Assembly: GCA_946183145.1 (NCBI GenBank)
Contig: CAMGZM010000007.1
Location: forward strand, 97,412 to 150,864
Origin: an uncultured Fretibacterium sp.
Lineage (GTDB): Bacteria; Synergistota; Synergistia; Synergistales; Aminobacteriaceae
Length of the DNA stretch: 53,453 nucleotides
Reading direction: 5' to 3'
Both the position numbers and the translations under genes were made by a program. Positions 26,029 to 34,888 of the stretch are shown piece by piece; the stretch's first letter is position 1; every line of letters starts with the position of its first letter. Below the pieces are notes generated by a model. That model ran no database searches. It was given only the letters and a program-made list of their open reading frames with translations, and was not told the origin of the DNA.

Positions 26029-27540
26029 ATGGCATATTACTACAGTGAACCTTCACACACATTCTCCGAGTACCTTCTTGTACCATCGTACTCATCAGAA
26101 AATTGCGTGCCTTCAAACGTAACACTGCGTACACCTCTGTGCAAGTTCAGGAAGGGAGAAGAGTCCCCGCTGTCGATAAATATCCCGTTAGTGTCGGCGT
26201 GTATGCAGTCAGTCTCAAACGACACAATGGCGGTTGCATTAGCTCGCGAGGGCGGATTGTCATTCATATACTGCTCACAGTCAATCGAGTCTCAAGCGGA
26301 AATGATTGCGCGTGTGAAACGCTACAAGGCCGGATTTGTCGCGAATGACTCAGCAATCGGCCCCGACCAGACGTTAGCGGACATTCTCAGGCTCAAAGAA
26401 CAGACAGGACACACAACGGTAGCAGTAACACATGACGGAAGCCTTACGGGTAAATTACTCGGCATAATAACGAGCCGTGATTACCGCGTAACAAGAACAC
26501 CTGTTGATACGAAAGTGCGCGACTTCATGACTCCAATCGACAAAGTTATCTCAGCTCATGACGGACTCAGCCTCACGGAAGCAAACGATATTTTGTGGGA
26601 GCATAAATTGAACTCATTGCCTGTTGTTGATGATGACGGCAACATGGTAGCGTTCGTATTCAGAAAGGATTACGACATGCACAAGGAAAACCCGTTAGAA
26701 CTTCTCGACAATCAGAAGCGTTACATGACGGGAGCGGGGATAAACACGCGCGATTATGCTGAAAGGGTACCTGCGCTTGTGAATGCCGGGGCTGATGTTC
26801 TGTGCATAGACTCATCGGAAGGTTTCACGGAATGGCAGAGAAGGACTCTGAAATGGATTCGCGATAAATACGGTGACTCGGTGAAAGTTGGCGGGGGGAA
26901 TGTTGTTGACGCTGACGGATTCAGATTTTTGGCTGACGCGGGCGCGGATTTCGTGAAGATAGGAATCGGGGGCGGCTCAATCTGCATTACGCGCGAGGCA
27001 AAAGGAATAGGACGAGGACAGGCTACAGCGGTGATAGAAGTTGCGAAAGCGAGGGATGAATATTTTTCTGAGACAGGAGTCTACGTGCCAATATGCTCGG
27101 ACGGCGGAATCGTCATGGATTATCACGTAACACTTGCGCTTGCGATGGGCGCGGACTTCTGCATGTTAGGGAGATACTTTGCACGGTTCGACGAGAGTCC
27201 GACAAATCGGGTCTTCCTCAACGGGAATTACGTCAAAGAATATTGGGGCGAAGGATCATCACGCGCAAGGAACTGGCAGAGATATGACAGCGGCGACTCA
27301 TCACAGGCAAAATTATCGTTTGAGGAAGGAGTCGACAGCTATGTGCCTTATGCGGGAAGTTTGCGGGAAAATGTTACGGAGACTCTCAGCAAGATAAAAT
27401 CTACGTTCTGCAACTGCGGAGCATTGAGCCTCCCTGAAATGAGAGAGAAAGCAAGATTGACGCTCGTATCACCTGTAACACTTGTAGAAGGAGGAGCGCA
27501 CGACGTTATGATGAAGGAAGCTGTAAGACGGTCGAAATGA
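26029..27540 (+). CDS. guaB: IMP dehydrogenase
   Basis: The 503-residue enzyme converts IMP to XMP with NAD, the committed step to GMP. Two CBS domains lie roughly at residues 100-215 ([32 protein letters not shown]). The active-site loop [15 protein letters not shown] carries the catalytic Cys319. The DGGIV phosphate motif and a C-terminal flap are present. The start has AAGGGAG 11 bases upstream. It is monocistronic, with a terminator straight after. It is divergent from tadA. Confidence 0.96.
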   Translation: MAYYYSEPSHTFSEYLLVPSYSSENCVPSNVTLRTPLCKFRKGEESPLSINIPLVSACMQSVSNDTMAVALAREGGLSFIYCSQSIESQAEMIARVKRYKAGFVANDSAIGPDQTLADILRLKEQTGHTTVAVTHDGSLTGKLLGIITSRDYRVTRTPVDTKVRDFMTPIDKVISAHDGLSLTEANDILWEHKLNSLPVVDDDGNMVAFVFRKDYDMHKENPLELLDNQKRYMTGAGINTRDYAERVPALVNAGADVLCIDSSEGFTEWQRRTLKWIRDKYGDSVKVGGGNVVDADGFRFLADAGADFVKIGIGGGSICITREAKGIGRGQATAVIEVAKARDEYFSETGVYVPICSDGGIVMDYHVTLALAMGADFCMLGRYFARFDESPTNRVFLNGNYVKEYWGEGSSRARNWQRYDSGDSSQAKLSFEEGVDSYVPYAGSLRENVTETLSKIKSTFCNCGALSLPEMREKARLTLVSPVTLVEGGAHDVMMKEAVRRSK

Positions 27541-27549
27541 TGAAAAAGT

Positions 27550-27583
27550 CCCCCTGCCACGAAAGCGGGGGGATTAATTTTTC
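27550..27583 (+). terminator. Intrinsic terminator after guaB
   Basis: An 8-bp stem CCCCCTGC / GCGGGGGG with a seven-base loop is followed by a T-rich tail. The toxin gene read from the other side stops one base beyond it. Confidence 0.85.
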
Positions 27584-27871
27584 TCAGAATAAATCGCTGT
27601 GTGTTCCTGTGTGTGCGAGAAACAGTATCAGCTTGTCTTCTTCCTTTCTGTATATCAGCACCCAGTCCGGGTTAATGTGGCAGTCCCTGTAGCCTTTGTA
27701 TTTTCCCTTCAAAGGGTGATCATGATATTTTTCGGGCAAAGGCTCTCCCCTCCTCAGCAAGTCGATTACAGCTTCAGCCTCAAGAGGATCAAGCCCGCGT
27801 TTTTCCGCTCTATTCATTTCCCTTCTGAACTGCGGCGAGCGTACCACAGTTTCATATTTATATTCGCTCAT
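27584..27871 (-). CDS. YafQ-family mRNA interferase toxin
   Basis: The 95-residue RelE/ParE-superfamily toxin is expected to cut mRNA in the ribosome. All residues I remember as important in E. coli YafQ have equivalents: H52 in DHPLKG, H65 in RDCHI, D69-W70 in NPDW, H91 and F95 in GTHSDLF. It overlaps the upstream antitoxin by four bases (ATGA), as is usual in toxin-antitoxin operons. The toxin looks intact. Confidence 0.93.
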   Translation of the reverse strand: MSEYKYETVVRSPQFRREMNRAEKRGLDPLEAEAVIDLLRRGEPLPEKYHDHPLKGKYKGYRDCHINPDWVLIYRKEEDKLILFLAHTGTHSDLF

Positions 27872-28110
27872 CTGTCCGGGAAATTGCTAACGTCAAATCC
27901 CATATCCCTGAACATTTCTTTTGTTGACGTGTAACGCTTGTACTTTTCCGGGTGGGCGATCATGTCTTCATATTCCCTCATCGCTATTTCCATTGCCGCT
28001 TGAAATTCGGGGTCTTCATAAAGTCTTCTGTCTTCCTCGTAATATTCATCGTACAAATCTTCTTCATCTTCAGCAACGGGCATTACTTCATCAGCAACTG
28101 CATTCACCAT
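27868..28110 (-). CDS. Acidic antitoxin, non-RHH, paired with the YafQ toxin
   Basis: The 80-residue protein is strongly acidic (DEEDLYDEYYEEDRRLYEDP) with an amphipathic middle and the C-terminus RYTSTKEMFRDMGFDVSNF. The STKEMFRDMG tail resembles the toxin-binding arm of several RelB/DinJ antitoxins, but no ribbon-helix-helix N-terminus is seen. The start is ATG 28110 with GAGGTG 6 bases upstream. Antitoxin function is inferred from position and overlap with the toxin. It lies 22 bases after comEC and may be read from the com promoter. Confidence 0.8.
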   Translation of the reverse strand: MVNAVADEVMPVAEDEEDLYDEYYEEDRRLYEDPEFQAAMEIAMREYEDMIAHPEKYKRYTSTKEMFRDMGFDVSNFPDR

Positions 28111-28132
28111 GATTATCACCTCGCGCATTATT

Positions 28133-29530
28133 CTACATGAACACAGCGAACGCCGCAAAACTTACAACGCTCATTACAGCCGCAATTCTTAACGGCGCAA
28201 GATCCAAATACCTGCACACAAAAAATATCAGCACTCCGCATCCAGTCCACGCCGTAAAATAATTCCATCTCAAAACATACGGCATTACGTCAACAAACGT
28301 ACCCGCAATTTTCTCCCACAAGATAAATATCCCTTCAACAGTCATCATGAAATAATTGCTCAGCGGAAAATTCATCAGCCTCATGAATGCCCCGAATGAA
28401 GCAATCGTGAAAGCAAACGTGAAATACATCGGCGCAAAAAGATTCAGCAACACGCCGACAACAGGAACTCCCCCGAATGTATACGCGACCTGCGGAAATG
28501 TTACGAGTCCAACAGCAGGACTTATCATCAGCCACGAGTAACCCGCCTCAATCATGGCCGAAATCGTGAGCGCAGAAATCACCGACAGCCTGAAACCTAT
28601 ATCCCAGAACAAAAACGGAGAATACATCAGCAGAATAACGCCCGCGCACGCAACACTGTTCACGGCTTCAGACTTACGCCCGAAAATTCCCGCGCATAAC
28701 CATATCTGTATCATGAGTCCCGCTCTCATTGCGCTGGGTGCCGCCCCCGTAAGAAAGATATACGCCCATAAAATCACCGTGAGAATTAGAGTCTTACGTC
28801 CGATGTAAAACATCATCAGCATCATCACGACTCCTACGTGAAACCCTGAGACCGCGAGAAGATGAACAGTTCCGCATTTTGTGTGAAACTCGTACAAAGG
28901 CTTATCACGCTCTCCAACCCAAGCAGCCCGCAAATATCGTGATGTCCTTTCAGGCGTGTATATTGTGAGCTTGCGGGATAATTTGTGCCTCATTAGTGCC
29001 ATGCTGAAACGTCCGGGCAATTCCTCAGCGTTATACATGCTCATTATCCCGTTCACGTTGCGCCCGCGCCAGAATCTTCCCTCGTCAAAATCTCTGCCGT
29101 TCCTTTTGGGACGAAATGCCCTCGTTGCGCCGTCAAATTTGATTCTCGAACCCCTCATGAAGTCCGCAAAGTGTGAGAATGCAGCGTATTTTCCCCGGCT
29201 CGCAGTCTCAACCGTAAGCGCGTAAATCCTCCCCCATTCGCGAACGTCCGTAACAGTTCCTTCTTCTGCGACAAAGACAACATTCTCAGCAGGGGGAGAC
29301 GAAATCACAGCATACATTCTCCACGAACATAACAGCGTGAATATCATCGTGAACGCAAAAAATCTCCATTGCCCCGGAATTTCACGCTCGTACGTCAGGA
29401 ACATCACGCCCGCGAATATCACAGGCACAACGACGACGAAAGCCCAAACGCCTAGCTTGTCATAGAGTCCCGCGCCCGCAGCAAGTGAGGCAAGTACCGC
29501 AAGCATTGGTGAACGTCTCAATATCTCCAT
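28133..29530 (-). CDS. comEC: ComEC/Rec2-type DNA uptake channel, short form
   Basis: The 465-residue polytopic protein would carry one DNA strand across the inner membrane during transformation. The competence core is clear: HLLAVSGFHVGVVMM, TGAAPSAMRAGLM and FWDIGFRLSVISALTI. An N-terminal soluble OB-like part (residues ~75-190) is present, but the C-terminal metallo-beta-lactamase domain of the longer ComEC proteins (700-800 residues) is absent. Short forms are known in other lineages. Its ATG overlaps the comEA stop (TGATG). Confidence 0.92.
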   Translation of the reverse strand: MEILRRSPMLAVLASLAAGAGLYDKLGVWAFVVVVPVIFAGVMFLTYEREIPGQWRFFAFTMIFTLLCSWRMYAVISSPPAENVVFVAEEGTVTDVREWGRIYALTVETASRGKYAAFSHFADFMRGSRIKFDGATRAFRPKRNGRDFDEGRFWRGRNVNGIMSMYNAEELPGRFSMALMRHKLSRKLTIYTPERTSRYLRAAWVGERDKPLYEFHTKCGTVHLLAVSGFHVGVVMMLMMFYIGRKTLILTVILWAYIFLTGAAPSAMRAGLMIQIWLCAGIFGRKSEAVNSVACAGVILLMYSPFLFWDIGFRLSVISALTISAMIEAGYSWLMISPAVGLVTFPQVAYTFGGVPVVGVLLNLFAPMYFTFAFTIASFGAFMRLMNFPLSNYFMMTVEGIFILWEKIAGTFVDVMPYVLRWNYFTAWTGCGVLIFFVCRYLDLAPLRIAAVMSVVSFAAFAVFM

Positions 29531-30492
29531 CAGCGTACGACTATTTGACTCCTCATGCTGTTGAGTTTTGCCGCGCCAATCCCGCGAATGTTCATGAGGT
29601 CTTCTGCTTTCGTGAATCTTCCGTGCTGATTCCTGTAGTCGATTATGCGTTTTGCTGTTGCAGGGCCGACACCGGGCAGGCGTTCAAGCTCTTTCTGCGA
29701 CGCTCTGTTGATGTCGATTAGCCCGGATGATGATGATGATGATTGTGATTGTGATTGCGTGACTCTCGTTCCTGTGTTCATGGCTGTAACGTGAGGGAGA
29801 ATCTGAGCGAGCTTTGATTTTCCGATTCCGCGTACGTTAATCAGGTCTTCAGGGCTCGAAAAATTCCCGTGCTGATTTCGGTAATCGATAATCCTTTTTG
29901 CGATTGCGGGGCCGACTCCCGGCAGACTCTCAAGCTCGGATGCGTTTGCTGTGTTGACGTTGACTCTTCCTGATGATGATTGCGGCTGTGAGTGTGAATA
30001 TGTTACTGGCGTGCTTGCGTTTTGAGGCTGAATATTTGCGTGAGCGTTTGCGGGCATTCCGGGGATTAACGGTGATTGCGTTGAAGACTTTGCGCCTACG
30101 TGAATGTGTGAGCCGTCCGCAACATTTTCGGCGAGGTTGAGAAATTCTGTCTCAGCTTTTGACGTGAATCCCCCGGCCATTTCGACAAGCTGGAAGATAC
30201 GCGAGTCCTCAGAAAGTTTATACACTCCCGGTTTCTTTACTTCTCCTGTGATGTATACATATACGGTTCGTGATTGGGTATTTTGTGCTTGCGGCTGTGA
30301 TTCTTCATTTGGTATTTTCTTTTGAGACTGTGAATTTTGACTCGCATTTTCGTTCCGTGAATGCTGATTGTGATTTGCCGTTTCATTCCCTGAGTCTGTG
30401 AAAATCATCGTAACCATTCCGGCAATAAGAAACACTATCACACCTATAGCCGTAATTATTGCCCTGCGGTATTTGGCAAAGATTTCCTGCAT
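29530..30492 (-). CDS. comEA: ComEA DNA receptor with SLBB and two HhH domains
   Basis: The 320-residue protein has one N-terminal membrane anchor (about 10-30), a Gln/Asn/Ser-rich spacer, an SLBB domain (VYVYITGEVKKPGVYKL, ~72-130) and then two helix-hairpin-helix DNA-binding domains. These are near repeats: ELESLPGVGPAIAKRIIDYR and ELERLPGVGPATAKRIIDYR, joined by a Ser/Gln linker. ComEA binds incoming double-stranded DNA. Most ComEA proteins have one HhH domain. GAAGGAG precedes the ATG. Confidence 0.95.
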   Translation of the reverse strand: MQEIFAKYRRAIITAIGVIVFLIAGMVTMIFTDSGNETANHNQHSRNENASQNSQSQKKIPNEESQPQAQNTQSRTVYVYITGEVKKPGVYKLSEDSRIFQLVEMAGGFTSKAETEFLNLAENVADGSHIHVGAKSSTQSPLIPGMPANAHANIQPQNASTPVTYSHSQPQSSSGRVNVNTANASELESLPGVGPAIAKRIIDYRNQHGNFSSPEDLINVRGIGKSKLAQILPHVTAMNTGTRVTQSQSQSSSSSSGLIDINRASQKELERLPGVGPATAKRIIDYRNQHGRFTKAEDLMNIRGIGAAKLNSMRSQIVVR

Positions 30493-30529
30493 AAATTTTT
30501 CTCCTTCATGATGTGGGATTTATGCAAAG

Positions 30530-30535
30530 ATTATA
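30530..30535 (-). promoter_or_regulatory. -10 box of the comEA-comEC unit
   Basis: A perfect TATAAT on the minus strand 38 bases before the comEA ATG. The -35 region is poor, as would fit a gene needing an activator, but that is a guess. Confidence 0.45.
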
Positions 30536-30550
30536 ACGTAACTGCACGAA

Positions 30551-30579
30551 TTGACGCGCATTTATCACACGAATAAAAT
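30551..30579 (+). promoter_or_regulatory. Sigma-70 promoter of the DUF1015-murJ operon
   Basis: TTGACG and TAAAAT are 17 bases apart, the best promoter in the window. It is divergent to the comEA promoter, with the two sharing about 50 bases. Confidence 0.75.
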
Positions 30580-30613
30580 ATTTTTCACACTCACATGAAA
30601 GGATTGATTCACC

Positions 30614-31795
30614 ATATTCACACCTGCAAATTTCCTTCTGCCTGAAGTTGACGACATATCGCGATGGCCTGTGATAGCCTGCGATCAGTTTACGAGCCAG
30701 CCGGATTACTGGGAGAAAGTCAGCGAGTACGTTGGCTCTTCACCGTCTTCATATCACTTGATACTTCCTGAAGCGAGGCTCAAAGATGACAACTCCGAAG
30801 AAATTTCCCGCATAAATTCGGCCATGAATGAATACCTGACGCAAAATATTTTCACCGAGTACAAGAACGCATATATATATGTTGAACGTGAAATGATTGA
30901 CGGCTCAATACGCCGCGGGATTGTGGGAGTGATTGACCTTGAGGAATATGATTACCGCCCTGACACAACGCCGATGATACGCGCAACAGAAAAGACAGTG
31001 AGCGAACGAATCCCCCCCCGCAAGATTATCCGCAGAAATTCACCGCTTGAACTCTCACACGTAATACTGTTATGCGATGACGAAAAACGCGAAATCATAG
31101 AGCCTCTCAGATTCGCAAAGCACTCAATGCCGAAACTTTACGATTTCAATTTGATGATGAACGGAGGACATATTCAGGGCTGGCTTGTACGAGGGGACAG
31201 CAGAAGAGCTTTGAACATGAGAATAGACTCGTACATTAAGCGCAAGAGCAAAGAATATTCATTAGTGTTTGCTGTCGGAGACGGAAATCACTCACTCGCG
31301 GCGGCTAAAGCATGTTATGAGGACGGAATAACATCACGTTACGCGATGGCCGAGCTTGAGAATATTTATGATGACGCTGTGAAGTTTGAGCCTATTCACA
31401 GAATCGTGAAGGGGGTTGACGTTGACGGCTTTCTTTCTGACGTTAGGGAGAATATTTGCGCGAACGGTGAGTCATGGCCGATAAAGTTTTACGCACACGG
31501 CAAAAAAGGAGTAATTCACCTCAGCAAATCAAAAGGAGCTTCACCCCTGATAGTTTTGCAGAATTATCTTGATGAAAAAGGATACTTCATTGACTATATT
31601 CACGACACAGAAGCGTTAAAGGAACTATCAAACGAGGACGGTAATATAGGCTTTGAGCTGCCTGCGTTTGGCGGTGATACAAAGGGTGAATTTTTCCGTG
31701 TGATTTCGGAGAATGGAGTCATGCCGCGCAAAACATTTTCGATGGGACATGCAACGGAGAAGAGATATTATCTTGAGGCGAGGAAGATACAGTAA
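30614..31795 (+). CDS. DUF1015 family protein with apparent ATA start
   Basis: The protein has about 393 residues and belongs to DUF1015 (unknown function). The frame opens FTPANFLLPEVDDISRWPVIACDQFTSQPDYW, where WxVIACDQ(Y/F)TSQPxYW is the family N-terminus as I remember it. A TGA lies three codons before, and no ATG, GTG or TTG exists between it and the GTG at 30671. That GTG would cut off the conserved W-P. ATA at 30614, with AAAGGA about 10 bases upstream, is the best start. A former ATG changed by mutation or read error is the alternative. GDGNHSLAAAK is another conserved block. Confidence 0.82.
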   Translation: MFTPANFLLPEVDDISRWPVIACDQFTSQPDYWEKVSEYVGSSPSSYHLILPEARLKDDNSEEISRINSAMNEYLTQNIFTEYKNAYIYVEREMIDGSIRRGIVGVIDLEEYDYRPDTTPMIRATEKTVSERIPPRKIIRRNSPLELSHVILLCDDEKREIIEPLRFAKHSMPKLYDFNLMMNGGHIQGWLVRGDSRRALNMRIDSYIKRKSKEYSLVFAVGDGNHSLAAAKACYEDGITSRYAMAELENIYDDAVKFEPIHRIVKGVDVDGFLSDVRENICANGESWPIKFYAHGKKGVIHLSKSKGASPLIVLQNYLDEKGYFIDYIHDTEALKELSNEDGNIGFELPAFGGDTKGEFFRVISENGVMPRKTFSMGHATEKRYYLEARKIQ

Positions 31796-32661
31796 TGCTT
31801 GCTGACTTAGGGCTGTTATTCTGCGCTGTATTCTGGGGAATGAGTTTCCCGGCCATGAAAATACTTATCGGAATTTACCCGGCGTGCTGGCTTTTGTTCC
31901 TGAGATTTTTCACTGGCTCGATGCTGATATATATCTTCTTTCACCGTCGAATTAACGAGTCATTTTCGCGTGTGCTGAAAGGCGGCGTGATAATCGGCGT
32001 AATGCTCTTCATTGCGATAACGACTCAGACAATCGGACTGCGTTATATCGGCGGGGGGCGTTCTGCGTTCATCTCTGCAACGTATGTATTGATGGTGCCG
32101 TTCATGCTGTGGATGATTGAGCGTAAATTTCCCGGATGGCTTACGATTCTTGCGGCTGTATTGTGCGTTTTGGGAATGTATTTGCTTACGGGAGATGATT
32201 CCGGCGGCGAGAGTCTTTTGGGAGATTTTCTGACGGTGATATGTGCGCTTATGTTTGCGGTTCAGGTTATAGCGATAAGCAGTTACGCGCATGATTCAGA
32301 CCCTGTAGCGTTAAGTTTCGTGGAGTTCGTATCATTCGCGGCATGTGCTTTAGTGTCGTCAATAATCTTTGAGTCTCCTGCTGAATATCTGAGCATGAAC
32401 GGACTTGCGGAACTGATTTTCACGATAATATTTGCTACATTCGGGTGCTACATGGTGCAGATAATCGCGCAGAAATACGCCGAGCCGTCTCACGCCACAA
32501 TCATAATGAGCCTTGAGTCAGTTTTTGGACTCATAAGCAGCATAATCTTCCTTCATGAGTCCGTAACAATGAGAATGCTAACGGGCTGTGCGCTGATATT
32601 CATTGCAGTGATGATTTCTGAGATGTCGCCTCATCTGAAAAATGTTCGCGGGATTTCTTGA
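31795..32661 (+). CDS. EamA/DMT-family permease
   Basis: The 288-residue drug/metabolite transporter-like protein has ten hydrophobic spans made of two EamA repeats; family patterns include FWGMSFPAMKI and RFFTGS in the first half and MSLESVFGLISSIIFLHE in the second. Substrate unknown. Its ATG overlaps the upstream stop (TAATG), and the next gene starts within its last 20 bases. Confidence 0.9.
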   Translation: MLADLGLLFCAVFWGMSFPAMKILIGIYPACWLLFLRFFTGSMLIYIFFHRRINESFSRVLKGGVIIGVMLFIAITTQTIGLRYIGGGRSAFISATYVLMVPFMLWMIERKFPGWLTILAAVLCVLGMYLLTGDDSGGESLLGDFLTVICALMFAVQVIAISSYAHDSDPVALSFVEFVSFAACALVSSIIFESPAEYLSMNGLAELIFTIIFATFGCYMVQIIAQKYAEPSHATIIMSLESVFGLISSIIFLHESVTMRMLTGCALIFIAVMISEMSPHLKNVRGIS

Positions 32662-33754
32662 TGACATAAACATTCTGCCAATATTGTCCGTGATAATCGG
32701 GAGCGCAATTCTCTCTGTACTCGGTGATTCTGTCGGAACAAAATGGGGGAAAAAGCGCGTCTCAATTTTCCGTCTCCGTCCAAAGTACACAAGCAGGCTC
32801 ATCACGGCATTAACGGGAGCGGTAATAGCAGTCGGGATTATTGGAGTCATGGCGGGATTGTCGCAGGACGTTCGTACGGCGTTGTTCGGAATGAAGATGC
32901 TCAAGCAGCAGTTATACGATTTGCAGTTTCAGCTTAACAGGAGCGAACACGACACGGAGCAGATGAGAATATCACTTGCGGAAACGTCAGCAAGTTTAGA
33001 CCTCACGGGGTTCGAGCTTGCCTCAATGAAGAATGACAAAGTATTACTTGAGCAGGAGAAAACCGAGCTTGAAGCGGCACTGCAAGTAATGAGGGAAGAG
33101 TCATCACGGCTAAAACGCGAGCTGAAATCATTACGGAGCGAGTCAATAGCATTAAGCGCAAATGTGTTATTGGGGCAGACGGCATTTGATGAAGGGTCAA
33201 CGCGTGATGAAATAATTTCGGGCTTGAATGACCTGAAGCAGAAAGTGAGATTGAACGTTCTCGCAAAAATTTCTGACCAGTCATTCACGAGACTGCGTGA
33301 CATACCGATAGAATTTGACGCAGAGTCAGAAGAGTCATTAATCCGTGAAATTCTCAGCGCGGATATGAGGCATTATGTTAGGGCTTTGTCGGGAGAAAAT
33401 TACACTGTCGGTGAAAACATGCGCGTGATGGTTCGTTTTGAGACAGGGAACAGCATACTGACATACAGGGACGGAACGCCGGTATACCGAAAATTTTTTG
33501 ACCGCTCATCGTCAAAGCAATCTCCTGAAGACATACTGCACATATTTTTGCGTGAACTCCGCAACAAGGCCATAAAAGATGGGATATTGCCTGAGCCGTT
33601 CACGAACAATGTCGGGACTCTTGACGGCGAATCATTCTTTGAGGCAGTCGAAACTTTGAGCGGCATAACAGACTCCGTAATAATCTCAGCGAATGCTTCA
33701 GGAGATATATACACGGAAGGCCCTGTAGTGATAGACATAACATTTGAGGAGTGA
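32642..33754 (+). CDS. DUF3084 protein with coiled coil
   Basis: The 370-residue protein has two N-terminal membrane spans (LPILSVIIGSAILSV and LTGAVIAVGIIGVMAGLS) and between them GDSVGTKWGKKRVSIFRLRPKYTS, the DUF3084 signature known mainly from cyanobacteria and some anaerobes. A long coiled coil follows (~90-165), then a soluble C-terminal domain. Function unknown; an envelope-associated scaffold is a guess. It overlaps the permease gene by 20 bases. Confidence 0.82.
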   Translation: MFAGFLDDINILPILSVIIGSAILSVLGDSVGTKWGKKRVSIFRLRPKYTSRLITALTGAVIAVGIIGVMAGLSQDVRTALFGMKMLKQQLYDLQFQLNRSEHDTEQMRISLAETSASLDLTGFELASMKNDKVLLEQEKTELEAALQVMREESSRLKRELKSLRSESIALSANVLLGQTAFDEGSTRDEIISGLNDLKQKVRLNVLAKISDQSFTRLRDIPIEFDAESEESLIREILSADMRHYVRALSGENYTVGENMRVMVRFETGNSILTYRDGTPVYRKFFDRSSSKQSPEDILHIFLRELRNKAIKDGILPEPFTNNVGTLDGESFFEAVETLSGITDSVIISANASGDIYTEGPVVIDITFEE

Positions 33755-33757
33755 GAG

Positions 33758-34213
33758 ATGAGACCGCACGTAATAATCTACACAGACGGAGGAGCTTCCC
33801 CGAATCCCGGACTCGGAGGCTGGGCGGCAATCCTCTATTCACCCGAACACGACAAAGAGCGCGAAATTTACGGCGGCGAGAATGCCACGACAAATAATCG
33901 GATGGAAATCACAGCGGCAATACGAGCGTTAGAGGCATTGAAAGTCCCGTGTGATGTTGATCTTCATACTGACTCGGCGTATTTGCAGAATGCTTTTGTC
34001 AAACGCTGGCTCTATAACTGGAAGCGTAACGGCTGGCGTACATCAGGAGGAAGCGACGTTCTTAACCGCGATTTGTGGGAAGAACTTGACCGCCTGACTC
34101 AGATTCACCGAGTAAAATGGCACTGGGTCAAAGGGCATTCGGACGACGAACGCAACAACCGCTGTGATGAGCTTGTACACATTGCGCGTGATGAGATTTC
34201 GCAGAATAGCTGA
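33758..34213 (+). CDS. rnhA: Ribonuclease HI
   Basis: The 151-residue enzyme cuts RNA in RNA:DNA hybrids. The catalytic set is intact: D10 in IYTDGGASPNPG, E50 in NNRMEITAA, D72 in HTDSAYL, H127 in KGHSDDERN and D137 in NNRCDEL. The basic protrusion (RWLYNWKRNGWRTSGG) is present. It lies three bases after the DUF3084 stop and overlaps comF by 23 bases. Confidence 0.97.
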   Translation: MRPHVIIYTDGGASPNPGLGGWAAILYSPEHDKEREIYGGENATTNNRMEITAAIRALEALKVPCDVDLHTDSAYLQNAFVKRWLYNWKRNGWRTSGGSDVLNRDLWEELDRLTQIHRVKWHWVKGHSDDERNNRCDELVHIARDEISQNS

Positions 34214-34868
34214 ATACTTCCTCCATCTTATATGGCCGTCAAGCTGTGAGATTTGCGGGAGGATTGGCGCGAATCCGTGCGAGAATTGCCAGCGTGAAAT
34301 TATCCGCCGTGAAATTGAAGCGTCAAACGCCCGGAGCTTTGCGAGAATTTTTACGGGCGATATTATTACCCGTCATTTTGAGAACGTAACAGTATATTCT
34401 TCTCTCTTCCATCATGACCCCAGCGTGAAGAAAGTAATTCACATGTTCAAGGAGGAAGGCCGGAAAGAAATCGGACATCCTTTAGGCGTTTGCATGGCGA
34501 AAAGTTTTGGTGAAACTGAAGCTGATTACATTATCCCCGCTCCTTTGCGAATGAACAGCGAACGCAAATACAATCAGACGCTCGAACTTGCGAGGGGAAT
34601 GTGTGATTATTGGGGCGTTGAACTTCTTGACGTGTCAAAACGAACCCGCGAACGTCCGCACCAAATGAGTCTCGGCGGAAGAGAACGGCGGAACAATATT
34701 GCTCCTGATGATTTCATGTTCACGCGTGATATTCGGGGATTGCGAGTCGCGCTTGTGGATGACGTATGCACAACTGGATATACACTGATTGCGTTTTCTG
34801 AGGCTTGCAGGCTTGCGGGTGCTGAAGTAATTTGCGCGTATACTCTATCATCAACAACCCGCGTATAA
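34191..34868 (+). CDS. comF: ComF-family phosphoribosyltransferase-like protein
   Basis: The 225-residue protein has an N-terminal zinc finger (CEICGRIG...CENC) and a PRTase fold with VALVDDVCTTGYTL as the PRPP loop. ComF helps bring in single-stranded DNA during transformation, with ComFA where present; no comFA is in the window. The ATG at 34191 lies inside rnhA and gives MRFRRIAEYFLHLIWPSSC, the usual start just ahead of the finger. Confidence 0.93.
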   Translation: MRFRRIAEYFLHLIWPSSCEICGRIGANPCENCQREIIRREIEASNARSFARIFTGDIITRHFENVTVYSSLFHHDPSVKKVIHMFKEEGRKEIGHPLGVCMAKSFGETEADYIIPAPLRMNSERKYNQTLELARGMCDYWGVELLDVSKRTRERPHQMSLGGRERRNNIAPDDFMFTRDIRGLRVALVDDVCTTGYTLIAFSEACRLAGAEVICAYTLSSTTRV

Positions 34869-34888
34869 TTTTGCCGGGTGATAAAACT

